From assembly GCA_937922945.1 (NCBI GenBank), contig CAKZUP010000147.1, forward strand, positions 1 to 50,570: 50,570 nucleotides of DNA, given 5' to 3'. The notes under the pieces are model-generated. The model did not search any database and was not told where the DNA came from. It was given only the letters and a program-made list of their open reading frames with translations. The first letter of the stretch is position 1, and every line of letters begins with the position of its first letter. A program made the translations under genes and the position numbers. The stretch is from an uncultured Granulosicoccaceae bacterium (GTDB taxonomy: Bacteria > Pseudomonadota > Gammaproteobacteria > Granulosicoccales > Granulosicoccaceae). Of the stretch, positions 1 through 8,263 are shown in pieces.

Positions 1-3
1 GGT

Positions 4-31
4 AAAAAAAAGCCCCGCCAAAAGACGGGGC
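4..31 (-). terminator. Rho-independent terminator of the calcium-repeat lipoprotein gene
   Basis: GCCCCG at 12-17 pairs with CGGGGC at 26-31. Read on the minus strand, the stem is followed by a run of eight T (the A run at 4-11). It lies about 30 bases beyond the stop codon of the minus-strand lipoprotein gene, as expected for an intrinsic terminator. Confidence 0.85.
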
Positions 32-61
32 GAATAGGCAAGGGTATTGCCGGGTTAAAAC

Positions 62-1744
62 TTAATCAGCGTTGTTGTTACGAATGGGGGCAAGGATTGC
101 CGTTCCGAATAAGCTGGGGTTTTTCCAGCTGTCGTCCTGGAACGACGGTGCAAACCAAGACCACTTCGTATCGCGATCACCACCATCATCATCGTCGTTG
201 TACTGCACATCGAAGCCGAAACGTTCTTCGGTTCCAAGGCCAAGAGACGACAAGGTCACTTTGATTTCATAGATCGACTGCGTCTGATTCGCCATTTCCA
301 TCGCACGGCTTGAACGGTAGTGCGTTTCCAAGCCGGGTGCCGAGTTAAAGGCATCATAGATATTGTCGCTGGTATTGTGAGCGTAACGGAACAGTCTCTG
401 GAAATCGTTAGGACCATACGTGGTGCTCTTGTCATTGCCGATATCAAAATACAATTCTGCGGTGTCGTCGTGCCAGACATCGGTTGAATCGTTAATGTGT
501 TCGTAGAAAGGCTCGTTTTTAATCACGACAAGCACATACAAATTTACCCCATCGTGTTTGGCGCGCCAATAGCTGCTGTTGCTTAATGCTCTCCAGTCAG
601 TTGACCCGGCGCCGTCGACGAAGGTGCCAGTGTTGTCAATGTTCAGATGATTAATGTTGAAGTAGTTACCTTTGCTATCGGAACGTCCGGCGTCACTCCA
701 TTCCCACCAACCGTATGCACCATCGATAGATGGAATACGGTTAGAGAACGGAATCACGGCAATCGCGTTGTCCTGAACGTCGGGAATGCCGTTGTTATCG
801 TCATCGGTGTCTGCTACATCGCCAATACCGTCATCATCGGCGTCTGCGTGTTCATTGGCGTTGTATGGAAATGCATCTTCGAGATCACGAAATCCATCAC
901 CGTCTGAGTCTTCGTTGCCCGTGATGTTCGGGTTGGACGGCTGCGGATCTTCCAGATCGATTGTGCCATCGCCATCGTCATCCAGATCAACGCTGTTACC
1001 AATGCCGTCCAAGTCGAGATCAAGACTCTCGTTAGCGTCCAGCGGAAACTTGTCGTCTACATCGAGAATGGAATCGTTATCGTCGTCACGGTCGCGATTG
1101 TCACCAATGCCATCGCCATCGGTATCCACCCCTTCAGAGGCGTCGAGTGGAAAGGCATCAAAGCTATCAACAATGCCGTCGTTATCATCATCGCTGTCGC
1201 TCTCGTTAGGGATACCGTCGCCATCAAAATCGGCGGTTTGCAATCGGGGTTCTGAGCCGCGTTCAATTTCCGAGATGTTGTCAAAGCCATCGCTGTCATC
1301 ATCGGCGTCGGTGCTGAAAATCTGTGGCGGGATGGCGAATTCCATTAGACCTTCACCCTGAGTACGCAGGGTTGTTTGAGCAGAGCCGAGTAGAAGACCA
1401 TCTGAGGAGCGCTGTGCGGCCAGGAATAACGCGTAGTCGCTGTACAGTGGCAGGTCGATATCGAGGCTGTACAGATCGCCCGATTCGCTCATGGTGCGTG
1501 TCTCGCCACTGACGGTGACGACAATATCGACCGGGATACCCAGATTCATCATGCGCTGTGGCAGCGTGGCAGTCAGGCCGATGGTTGAGCGGGGCGCTTC
1601 TATCTGAGCTTCGGTGTTGCGCACATCAAATTCAGGATTGCTGTCCGAGCCTGCACCGCCGCCGCAACCAGCTAATAAAAGTGTACTGGTGGCCATCGCC
1701 ATCCAAAGTGTGTTTTTGCGAAATCGCTGTTTTCTGCTCTTCAT
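62..1744 (-). CDS. Lipoprotein with thrombospondin type 3-like calcium repeats and a CBM9-like C-terminal domain
   Basis: The 560-residue product starts at the ATG at 1744, which has a GGGAG ribosome site; an upstream in-frame start at 1855 has none and would bury the signal peptide. A lipoprotein signal ends in LLLAGC (Cys27), so the protein is probably anchored in a membrane, most likely the outer one. Residues about 146-333 are a run of Asp-rich units of the D-x-D-G-D-G-I type, typical of thrombospondin type 3 calcium-binding repeats. Residues about 330-555 (PSIDGAYGWWEWSDA, then WHDDTAELYFDIGND) resemble the carbohydrate family 9 binding-like fold found in surface polysaccharide-binding proteins. 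No catalytic motif is visible, so a role in glycan binding at the cell surface is inferred. A strong terminator follows; the dsbB operon diverges upstream. Confidence 0.82.
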   Translation of the reverse strand: MKSRKQRFRKNTLWMAMATSTLLLAGCGGGAGSDSNPEFDVRNTEAQIEAPRSTIGLTATLPQRMMNLGIPVDIVVTVSGETRTMSESGDLYSLDIDLPLYSDYALFLAAQRSSDGLLLGSAQTTLRTQGEGLMEFAIPPQIFSTDADDDSDGFDNISEIERGSEPRLQTADFDGDGIPNESDSDDDNDGIVDSFDAFPLDASEGVDTDGDGIGDNRDRDDDNDSILDVDDKFPLDANESLDLDLDGIGNSVDLDDDGDGTIDLEDPQPSNPNITGNEDSDGDGFRDLEDAFPYNANEHADADDDGIGDVADTDDDNNGIPDVQDNAIAVIPFSNRIPSIDGAYGWWEWSDAGRSDSKGNYFNINHLNIDNTGTFVDGAGSTDWRALSNSSYWRAKHDGVNLYVLVVIKNEPFYEHINDSTDVWHDDTAELYFDIGNDKSTTYGPNDFQRLFRYAHNTSDNIYDAFNSAPGLETHYRSSRAMEMANQTQSIYEIKVTLSSLGLGTEERFGFDVQYNDDDDGGDRDTKWSWFAPSFQDDSWKNPSLFGTAILAPIRNNNAD

Positions 1745-1857
1745 GAATTTCTCCCTTTTCGGATGAACGCCAACCCGACGAGTTGTGTGTCTAAATAAGT
1801 AGGTACAGTGTGTCTGTAACGCATGCAGGAAGGCTGACAATTTCACCCGTACCAATC

Positions 1858-1906
1858 GGTAATAATCCCGAATCGGAGAGGATTGAGCGGTATCGGGAAT
1901 AATACC
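1858..1906. promoter_or_regulatory. Imperfect inverted repeat in the divergent lipoprotein/dsbB promoter region
   Basis: GGTAATAATCCCGA (1858-1871) and TCGGGAATAATACC (1893-1906) are inverted copies matching at 12 of 14 positions with a 21-base loop. The repeat lies between a minus-strand and a plus-strand gene, so it could be an operator or a cruciform. The regulator is unknown. Confidence 0.4.
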
Positions 1907-2018
1907 GAGGCGGGCGTCTATCCCTTTAGGGCAAGACGGTTTAGTTCAGCATTCGCTTGTGCTGCGTGGTAGTCCACGTACTATACTGTTGGCAGGTTTA
2001 ACTTCTGTTGTTGATGCG

Positions 2019-2549
2019 ATGAATAATACTGTTGCCAGATTAAATCCACCGTCCACTTATCGATGGGTTTGGCTTTTGGTTTTGTTGTCCGTGGCGTGCT
2101 TGTTGGGCTATGGCTACTACCTGCAATACGTTAAATATCTGGATCCCTGTCCTTTGTGTATGACGCAGCGGTTTTTCTACTATTGCATCGGTATTAGTGC
2201 CGTAGTCGGTATGGCCCTGAACGGATCGTGGAAGGGCATGCGCTTTGCCGGTTTTCTTGCTTTTCTGTCCACCATTGGCGGGTTGGCAACAGCTGGTCGA
2301 CAGGTGTGGTTGCAGCATCTACCCGCAGACCAGGTTCCTGCATGCGGGCCGGGTCTGTTGTTCTGGATGGAAAATATGCCTTGGCTGAAAACGCTTGAAT
2401 TGTTATTCAAAGGCGACGGAAATTGTGCGGAAGTAAATTGGCGGTTTCTCGGTTTAAGCATTGCAGAGTGGTCGTTGGTCTGGTTTGTAATCTTTGCCAT
2501 CGTTGCGCTGCGAATTTTGTTCACACAAAAACCAGTCACGCAGGTTTAG
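2019..2549 (+). CDS. dsbB: Disulfide bond formation protein B
   Basis: This inner-membrane quinone reductase reoxidises DsbA in the periplasm. The 176-residue product has four hydrophobic segments and both essential periplasmic cysteine pairs: C44-P-L-C47 just after the first membrane segment, and C109 with C136 in the second loop. Length and order match the DsbB family. The start is not firm: the ATG at 2019 gives the standard N-terminus but lacks a clear ribosome site, and a GTG at 1959 would add 20 residues. It is the first gene of a tight operon with the small zinc protein (13 bases downstream) and the MFS transporter. Confidence 0.93.
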   Translation: MNNTVARLNPPSTYRWVWLLVLLSVACLLGYGYYLQYVKYLDPCPLCMTQRFFYYCIGISAVVGMALNGSWKGMRFAGFLAFLSTIGGLATAGRQVWLQHLPADQVPACGPGLLFWMENMPWLKTLELLFKGDGNCAEVNWRFLGLSIAEWSLVWFVIFAIVALRILFTQKPVTQV

Positions 2550-2562
2550 GCACTGCAAAGCA

Positions 2563-2754
2563 ATGCATTCGCTGGAGTGGCTTACGCTGTCTTGTCCTTA
2601 CTGTGGAGAGCAACTGGATGTATCGGTTGACTGCTCCATTGAGTACCAACAATACGTGGAAGATTGCCAAGTGTGTTGTCGACCGATGCTCTTAACCGCC
2701 ATAGTCGATGAGCATGATGGCGTAAAAGTCAGTGCCGCACACGAAGATGCTTAA
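2563..2754 (+). CDS. CPXCG motif-containing cysteine-rich protein
   Basis: A 63-residue cytoplasmic protein with C11-P-Y-C-G15, a lone Cys24 and C35-Q-V-C-C39, the pattern of the small CPXCG (Cys_rich_CPXG) family. The paired cysteines suggest one bound zinc; no function is established for the family. The ATG at 2563 gives the standard short form, although the frame stays open further upstream. It sits 13 bases after dsbB and 2 bases before the MFS gene, so the three are probably co-transcribed. Confidence 0.8.
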   Translation: MHSLEWLTLSCPYCGEQLDVSVDCSIEYQQYVEDCQVCCRPMLLTAIVDEHDGVKVSAAHEDA

Positions 2755-2756
2755 GC

Positions 2757-4004
2757 TTGCTCACGCTATTCACATTCGCAGCACTGTTTCTCTCTATAGG
2801 GCTACTTCAACTCAGCAGCGGAGCGATCTCGTCACTCGATGCATTGAGTGGATTACAAAGCGGATTTACCACAACTGAAGTCGGCTTACTGGGTTCTGCG
2901 CATTTTCTAGGTTTTTTTGTTGGCTGCTGGTGGGCGCCGAGGCTAATGGGCAATGTTGGTCATTCCCGAGCCTTTGCAGCTTTTGCAGCCTGTGGAGCGA
3001 TCAGCGCCGCGGCTCACCCAATTCACATTGACCCTTATTTGTGGGCTGGCTTGCGAGTCATGACCGGGCTCTGTATTGCGGGTTGCTATACGGTGGTTGA
3101 GGCATGGCTTCAAGCCAGTCTGACCAATCAGAATCGCGGGCGTGTGCTCGGTGTGTACAGGTCGGTTGATCTAGGGGCATCGCTAGTGGCACAGCTATTT
3201 ATCGCGGTGCTGACACCTGCGCATTACGTCTCTTACAATTTACTGGCGATATTGTGTTGTGCGTGTTTACTGCCGTTAGTAATAACAAAACAAGTAGCAC
3301 CTGTGATCCCTTCAGCTCCTCGTTTAAGCCTGTTAAAAACGCTCAAAGTGTCTCCGCTGGGTGTATTGGGAGTGGTGGTGGCAGGGGTCACGGCTGCATC
3401 GTTTCGCATGGTCGGCCCGGTGTATGGTCAGCAAATGGGCCTGGCGATTAGCGATATAGCGTATTTTCTGGCGGCGTTTGTTTTAGGCGGTGCGCTAGCG
3501 CAAATACCGGTGGGCTGGGTAGCTGATCGATATGATCGCCGGTGGGTGTTAATCGGTGTATCGCTGTTGTCGGTGCTGGCGTGCTGGGGAACGATCACGA
3601 TAGGCGGAAGCTCGCGCGAATCTCTATTCATTGCGGCGATGGTTTTCGGCTTGGTATCCTTTCCTGTTTATTCGCTTTCAGCAGCTCACACCAACGATTT
3701 TACCAAGCCCGAACAGGCTGTCGAGATTAGTGCGTCGCTGATGTTTATGTATGGTGTCGGCGCTATTGCCAGTCCACTGGGTGCATCGTTAATCATGGAG
3801 CGATCTGGTGCAGAAATGCTATTCGTGTTTATCGCAATAGCGCATCTTATTTTGGCCGTGTTTGGATTTATTCGCATGTTCAGCGGTCGGGAAACGGCGA
3901 TGAAAGCGCCTTATCGTTATTTGCCAAGAACCTCCTTTACACTGGCCAGACTACTGCGTCGTGGTCAGAGCGAGCCGGTTATAAAACCCGATAGCAATAA
4001 GTAG
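2757..4004 (+). CDS. MFS transporter, YcaD-like
   Basis: The 415-residue, highly hydrophobic product is consistent with twelve transmembrane helices. Features typical of YcaD/YfkF-like major facilitator proteins are visible: GLLGSAHFLGFFVG in helix 2, an acidic VVEAWLQ helix followed by N-R-G-R-V-L-G-V-Y, and GWVADRYDRR between helices 8 and 9. The most upstream in-frame start is a TTG at 2757, two bases after the stop of the preceding gene, which implies coupling. The substrate cannot be read from sequence; a drug or metabolite export role is a guess. The C-terminal 30 residues are basic and cytoplasmic. Confidence 0.85.
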   Translation: MLTLFTFAALFLSIGLLQLSSGAISSLDALSGLQSGFTTTEVGLLGSAHFLGFFVGCWWAPRLMGNVGHSRAFAAFAACGAISAAAHPIHIDPYLWAGLRVMTGLCIAGCYTVVEAWLQASLTNQNRGRVLGVYRSVDLGASLVAQLFIAVLTPAHYVSYNLLAILCCACLLPLVITKQVAPVIPSAPRLSLLKTLKVSPLGVLGVVVAGVTAASFRMVGPVYGQQMGLAISDIAYFLAAFVLGGALAQIPVGWVADRYDRRWVLIGVSLLSVLACWGTITIGGSSRESLFIAAMVFGLVSFPVYSLSAAHTNDFTKPEQAVEISASLMFMYGVGAIASPLGASLIMERSGAEMLFVFIAIAHLILAVFGFIRMFSGRETAMKAPYRYLPRTSFTLARLLRRGQSEPVIKPDSNK

Positions 4005-4052
4005 TAAAGCAGGCATTGAAACAGAGTGATAAATAAGTTGTGCAAGTGGTAG

Positions 4053-4119
4053 AGCGACAAATCCATGGTGTCGCTATTTAAAGTGTTGGCTTTACGTTGT
4101 TGCTTGATGCACGTAAAGC
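4053..4119. terminator. Two hairpins between convergent genes
   Basis: AGCGACA (4053-4059) pairs with TGTCGCT (4069-4075), and GCTTTACGT (4089-4097) pairs perfectly with ACGTAAAGC (4111-4119). The second is followed by TTAGTTTT on the plus strand and touches the stop codon of the minus-strand xylanase gene. They probably end the MFS operon; neither has a textbook long T-run. Confidence 0.5.
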
Positions 4120-6273
4120 TTAGTTTTCACTGAGTCGTTCCTGTAACGCACGATAGGCTGGCTTGGGCTGATAGGCATCGTCTAACATCAGTGGATTAAA
4201 AGCGCTACGCCATGAATACTGATCGGTAAAGCCCCAGCTTTGAAACCCTTTGCAGCGTGGTTGTTCCAGGCAAATGTCCAGAACGCGCCGATAGACTTCA
4301 GCCTGCTGTGCTTCGGTGTGATTATCGTTCATAGAGACGTCGAGCTCGGTCACGTAAATATCTAAATCCATGTTGGCGGCTTTCTGGAAGTTGGCTTCAA
4401 CCTCGTCGAATTTGTCAAAATCGGCAAAAATATGCAGCTGAAATCCAACACCGTCGAGTGGTGTGTCCCGATCTTTCAATGCCTGAAGCATGTTAAACAT
4501 CGCGGTTGACTTCGGACCATTCCACGCCACATCGTAGTCGTTGTATAGCAGTCTGGCATTCGGTGCAGACGCGTTTGCCTGACGAAAAGCGATCTCGACA
4601 TAGCCGGGGCCCATGGCCTCATACCACACGCTGTTGCGATAAGTGCCATCGTCTTCAAACGCTTCGTTGACAACATCCCATACTGGAATATTGTTCGCAT
4701 AACGCTTGAGCACACGGTCGATAAATTCTCGCATATGATTTTCACGATCTTGCGGGTCGGAGAACTTAATCCAGTTTGGCAACTGGCTATACCAAACCAA
4801 CGTATGACCATGGATTTCCATGCCTTTCACTCTGGCATAGCTAACAAGGTTGTCTGCTGCAGACCAACGATACCGACCGGGCACCGGATTCAGTAATCCC
4901 CATTTAAGGGAATTTTCAGGCGTTACGAAATTGAATTCCTCACCGGCGACCCGTGCATAGAGTGCACCGTCTGGCCGATGGTAGAAATTCTGGTTTGACG
5001 CAAAACCAAAGCGAAGGCCACGTGCTGTTGCCAGCCGGCGTAAAGATTCTCCTTCGCGAATGAAATCTGACGCTGGTCTGACATCAACTTCTATGGTTTC
5101 TATTGTTGAGCTGGTTGAATCTACCGCGTCTCGGGCAATGACATTCAGATCAATTAATCCTGTCGTGCTGGGTACAAACCGAAGTACGCTGATGTTAGGC
5201 CATGTGTGATGCGGAACAAGCGTTGCCCCGGCTGGTGGATTCAATACGTCTATTTCCGGTGTTGTGCCATTCGGGTCGTTTGCCACAAGCTCTATGACTA
5301 CGGGGTCGTTTACCTGTGCGGTATGTCGCTCCATTGCATTCACGACCGGAGGCAGGTTCTCAATGCCGGACTGATCTTCTGGCAACAGCACCTGCACCAG
5401 TACCGTGTATTCCGCACGATAAGCTGGTTCCAGTTCATCCACTGCCGTAAACTTCATTTCATGAATGCCAACGTTGGGCTGTAACGGCACCCACCGTAAG
5501 GTTTTGGTGCGATTAAAGTTGTCTATGTACTGTGCATTCTGCGGAATAAACTCCGGGAACATGCCGGGGCTAGTGCCATCAGAATCTACTGGTCTTAATA
5601 AGATTTCAAGCGTTTCGCCTGCAAACACAGTCTGATTTTCCAGGCCCTCGAAAAAAGGCGCTGGGTTAGTTGATTCGTCGACGCTGTTGGGTTTAGTGAT
5701 TTTGGGCGCGGGCAGTCCGGCATTAAATTGTTCCAGTGTCCATTGCCCGGTGGTATCGTCGGGGATAGGTCCGCCGCCATCTCTGACAACAAAAAATTCA
5801 GTCACCGTGCTAATGGGCTCGGAAATTTGAATAGGCTCGTCTTGTGCAGATGGTGCCGGGGTAGTTGGGGGTTGTGGCAGCGGCGTTAACACAATAGGCG
5901 GCAGATCCGCTATTGGGTCAGTTGAGCCACCAGTGACGGGATCTGTGCTGCCATCGGCATCGGTAGATCCGGCCGTAGTCTCGGTGCTGTTGGTATCTGC
6001 AGGATCAGTGGTTGAACCGGTATTGCCCGCCGTACTGTCTGTAGTGTTATCGGTGATGGGGTCGGCGTCGGTGTCATTGGCGGCGCCACCATTTGTTGTG
6101 TCGTTGGCGGTGGTTTGGCCGCTGGTTGTTGTTGTGTCGGAGGTATCGTTGCCATCGTTAGTCGATGAGGATGAGGAGCTGCAGCCGCTGATAACCAGTG
6201 CCAATGCAATGCTCAGCAGGGTGCAACGCGTGCTTGTTGTGGGTTGGTTACCGGTTTGCTTATTGGCGATCAC
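4120..6273 (-). CDS. GH10 endo-1,4-beta-xylanase lipoprotein
   Basis: A 717-residue multidomain enzyme. The GTG at 6273 has an AAGG site eight bases upstream and yields a lipoprotein signal ending in LVISGC; an upstream TTG at 6321 is less likely. After the Cys come a Ser/Thr/Asp/Gly/Asn low-complexity linker (to about residue 150), two Ig- or cadherin-like segments (about 200-380), then the glycoside hydrolase family 10 barrel (about 395-715). Family motifs are present: GHTLVWYSQLPNW, the acid/base Glu in WDVVNEAF (about E537), GVGFQLHIF, the nucleophile in VTELDVSM (about E643) and GFQSWGFTDQYSW. It should cleave xylan at the cell surface. It is transcribed alone. Confidence 0.92.
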   Translation of the reverse strand: MIANKQTGNQPTTSTRCTLLSIALALVISGCSSSSSSTNDGNDTSDTTTTSGQTTANDTTNGGAANDTDADPITDNTTDSTAGNTGSTTDPADTNSTETTAGSTDADGSTDPVTGGSTDPIADLPPIVLTPLPQPPTTPAPSAQDEPIQISEPISTVTEFFVVRDGGGPIPDDTTGQWTLEQFNAGLPAPKITKPNSVDESTNPAPFFEGLENQTVFAGETLEILLRPVDSDGTSPGMFPEFIPQNAQYIDNFNRTKTLRWVPLQPNVGIHEMKFTAVDELEPAYRAEYTVLVQVLLPEDQSGIENLPPVVNAMERHTAQVNDPVVIELVANDPNGTTPEIDVLNPPAGATLVPHHTWPNISVLRFVPSTTGLIDLNVIARDAVDSTSSTIETIEVDVRPASDFIREGESLRRLATARGLRFGFASNQNFYHRPDGALYARVAGEEFNFVTPENSLKWGLLNPVPGRYRWSAADNLVSYARVKGMEIHGHTLVWYSQLPNWIKFSDPQDRENHMREFIDRVLKRYANNIPVWDVVNEAFEDDGTYRNSVWYEAMGPGYVEIAFRQANASAPNARLLYNDYDVAWNGPKSTAMFNMLQALKDRDTPLDGVGFQLHIFADFDKFDEVEANFQKAANMDLDIYVTELDVSMNDNHTEAQQAEVYRRVLDICLEQPRCKGFQSWGFTDQYSWRSAFNPLMLDDAYQPKPAYRALQERLSEN

Positions 6274-6480
6274 AATGCTTACCTTGTAGCTTACTGTCAG
6301 TGCAAATATCCTGTCGGACAACGGTTAGATAGGTTAACCGTCGAAATAGTTGCATTGAATAATTTGTGTGTTTTTAATGGTATAGCTAACTTTACGCGCT
6401 CGTGTGCAGCTTAATTGTTACGAGCAAGGCAATTTGTGTAAACAAAGTCCCACCAAACGTGTCACTTTGTGAACGCGCGC

Positions 6481-6536
6481 AACCTGTGCATGAAAATGCG
6501 CAGGTTATGATGGCCTTTCTACTACTAGTCAAGGCC
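6481..6536 (+). promoter_or_regulatory. Leader with two hairpins, the second covering the ribosome site
   Basis: AACCTG-T-GCAT (6481-6491) pairs with ATGC-G-CAGGTT (6496-6506) around a GAAA tetraloop, an 11-pair stem with one wobble. Next, GGCCTT (6512-6517) pairs with AAGGCC (6531-6536), whose AAGG is the likely Shine-Dalgarno of the ATG at 6543. The arrangement could gate translation of the small coiled-coil gene. Confidence 0.45.
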
Positions 6537-6542
6537 GTGAAT

Positions 6543-6893
6543 ATGGGCGATGTACATCAGCTGCACACCTCAGCCAACGCTCAAGCTCGGCTGCTGGAGC
6601 AGTGGATAACGCAGATTACCTCGCAGCACCCCGACCGGGCCGTGGCGGAGCGTTGGTCTGAGCTTGCCCGTGAAACCGTGAAAAAATTTCCTGGACCGCC
6701 CACTCCCAGCCGATCAGAAATCGACCTGAACCAACTCTCTTCATTATCGGCCGAAGACAAAGAACAGGTGTTTGGTGAACTTGAGCAGTTTATGAGCAGC
6801 TACTTTAACGATGTTCGCCAACAACTTATGTTGGTGCATAAAGAATTGTTGGAATTGCAAAAACGGGTCGCTGAGCTTGAAGCGAAAGGCTGA
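6543..6893 (+). CDS. Small hypothetical protein with a C-terminal coiled coil
   Basis: I do not recognise this 116-residue soluble protein. The ATG at 6543 has AAGG eight bases upstream; the frame is open for 47 more codons, but that stretch holds the leader hairpins and reads unlike protein. The N-terminal half is helical and polar (ARLLEQWITQITSQHPDRAV), followed by a proline-rich break (KFPGPPTPSRSEI). The last 30 residues have a leucine heptad pattern (LMLVHKELLELQKRVAEL) expected of a coiled coil, so a dimer or partner-binding role is plausible. It stands alone between a divergent xylanase gene and a convergent outer-membrane protein gene. Confidence 0.65.
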   Translation: MGDVHQLHTSANAQARLLEQWITQITSQHPDRAVAERWSELARETVKKFPGPPTPSRSEIDLNQLSSLSAEDKEQVFGELEQFMSSYFNDVRQQLMLVHKELLELQKRVAELEAKG

Positions 6894-6996
6894 GCGCGAT
6901 GGACCCCCGCAGGTTGCGAGGAAATGAGTTGTAAGAAAATAACGTATAGGTCAATACGATCGCCTTGAAAAAGGACAAGCCACCAGTATTTTTTGA

Positions 6997-8232
6997 TTAA
7001 AAAAAGTAACCTAACTCAACTTGTACGTAGTCTTCTTGTGCAAACTGAAATAGCAACGGATCGTCTTTCGCATCAGTCCAGATAAGTGCTTCAAGGCTGA
7101 GTTTTAAATTGTCTCTGAATCGCCGACTGGCCTCTACCGTAAAGGTTTTAGCGCCGCCATCCATATCGGCGATGACGCCCACGAGTGCCTCCGAAGACTG
7201 CTCATCATTTAATGCAAACCGGAACCCAAGCAATATATCGTTTTGAAAAATCGTATCGGCTTGCTCCTCTCGATCGTCGTAAAGCCATTCGGCGACGACA
7301 CCAATATCAACGTCAGACTCCGCAACTCCATAAAAACTATATTCAAGCCCACTGACTAGCTGTATGTGATCGGTAATGTTGTCGCCCGAGCGGTGGATAA
7401 GTTCAGATTTGAGTAGCCAGCTTTCCAGAGTGGCCTGAACATCAAGCCCCACTTGCGTCATCTGATAGTAAAACGGGGCGAAGCTTGGAAATTGCAACGT
7501 GGGTTCCCGCGCTGTGCCGTGAAAGATGTGAAACCCCAAATCCCATTCTTCTATGGCACCGCTGACTCTTGCCGCGACATCGATGTGGTTCTGCTCGTTG
7601 CTGGATTCGTATTCAGCGTTGTCGCTATCAACGGTGAAAAAACCTCTGGGTCTGCCATCTTCGCTTGGGTATGTTCGCTCGCGAAATCCTGGCAGAACAT
7701 AAAGGCTGATTTCACCCCAATCCCTGAGTAGCAACAGGTTAATCATCGGTTGACCTAGCTTGTGTTCAGGACTTGCGCCTTCGATTGCATCTTTCTGGTT
7801 GATGATATCGACGACGTTGTTCGATTCTGCCACACCCCAAAAGACCTTTCCCAATCCGACATTCAGCTCCCACGATTCTGCACTATGGCTATAGATAAAC
7901 TCTCTGAGATCGACATGGGTGCGGTTTTCATCGTGTGTGTCATAGCGAAAAAACGGGCTGATGGTAAAGCTACCGTTCTCGCCCACAGGCCGATTGAATT
8001 CTGCGTTGCCCGAAACCGATCCGCTAACCGACTGATCGGCTTGATGAAGCGCATTATCGGTGAAGGCTCGCAGTTGTAAACTCACATCGCCTCTGTAAGC
8101 CCAATCGGCATTCGCAGTCAGTGACACTAACGCCAAAGCACCTGCAACCACAGGGGTAACAATGCGCCTGTAAACGTGTGTGGCATTCAGGCTTTGCGCG
8201 CTCGAATGAGTCATTATCCGATGAAATGTCAT
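6997..8232 (-). CDS. Putative outer-membrane beta-barrel protein of an RND-linked operon
   Basis: A product of about 411 residues with a signal sequence ending near SLTANA, followed by alternating polar and aromatic strands and a C-terminal Phe (VQVELGYFF), the usual outer-membrane barrel signature. It resembles DUF1302 or alginate-export-like porins in length and strand pattern, but the family is not certain. It is the last gene of the operon RND pump - LolA-like protein - this gene, 31 bases after the LolA-like stop, so it probably supplies the outer-membrane step of that export module. The start is uncertain: ATG at 8232 or 8214, or TTG at 8238. Confidence 0.72.
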   Translation of the reverse strand: MTFHRIMTHSSAQSLNATHVYRRIVTPVVAGALALVSLTANADWAYRGDVSLQLRAFTDNALHQADQSVSGSVSGNAEFNRPVGENGSFTISPFFRYDTHDENRTHVDLREFIYSHSAESWELNVGLGKVFWGVAESNNVVDIINQKDAIEGASPEHKLGQPMINLLLLRDWGEISLYVLPGFRERTYPSEDGRPRGFFTVDSDNAEYESSNEQNHIDVAARVSGAIEEWDLGFHIFHGTAREPTLQFPSFAPFYYQMTQVGLDVQATLESWLLKSELIHRSGDNITDHIQLVSGLEYSFYGVAESDVDIGVVAEWLYDDREEQADTIFQNDILLGFRFALNDEQSSEALVGVIADMDGGAKTFTVEASRRFRDNLKLSLEALIWTDAKDDPLLFQFAQEDYVQVELGYFF

Positions 8233-8263
8233 TAGCAAAGTACCATCAAAAGTTGTTTATTGA

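Noticed and set aside
786..1361. A 191-codon serine-rich plus-strand frame and several Met/Thr-rich minus-strand frames over the Asp-rich repeats
   Set aside because: They are reading-frame shadows of the repeated GAT/GAC codons of the calcium-repeat lipoprotein; composition is unnatural and no start signals are seen.
6402..6542. N-terminal extension of the small coiled-coil protein up to 6402
   Set aside because: The extension reads unlike protein, contains the leader hairpins, and the ATG at 6543 has the better ribosome site.
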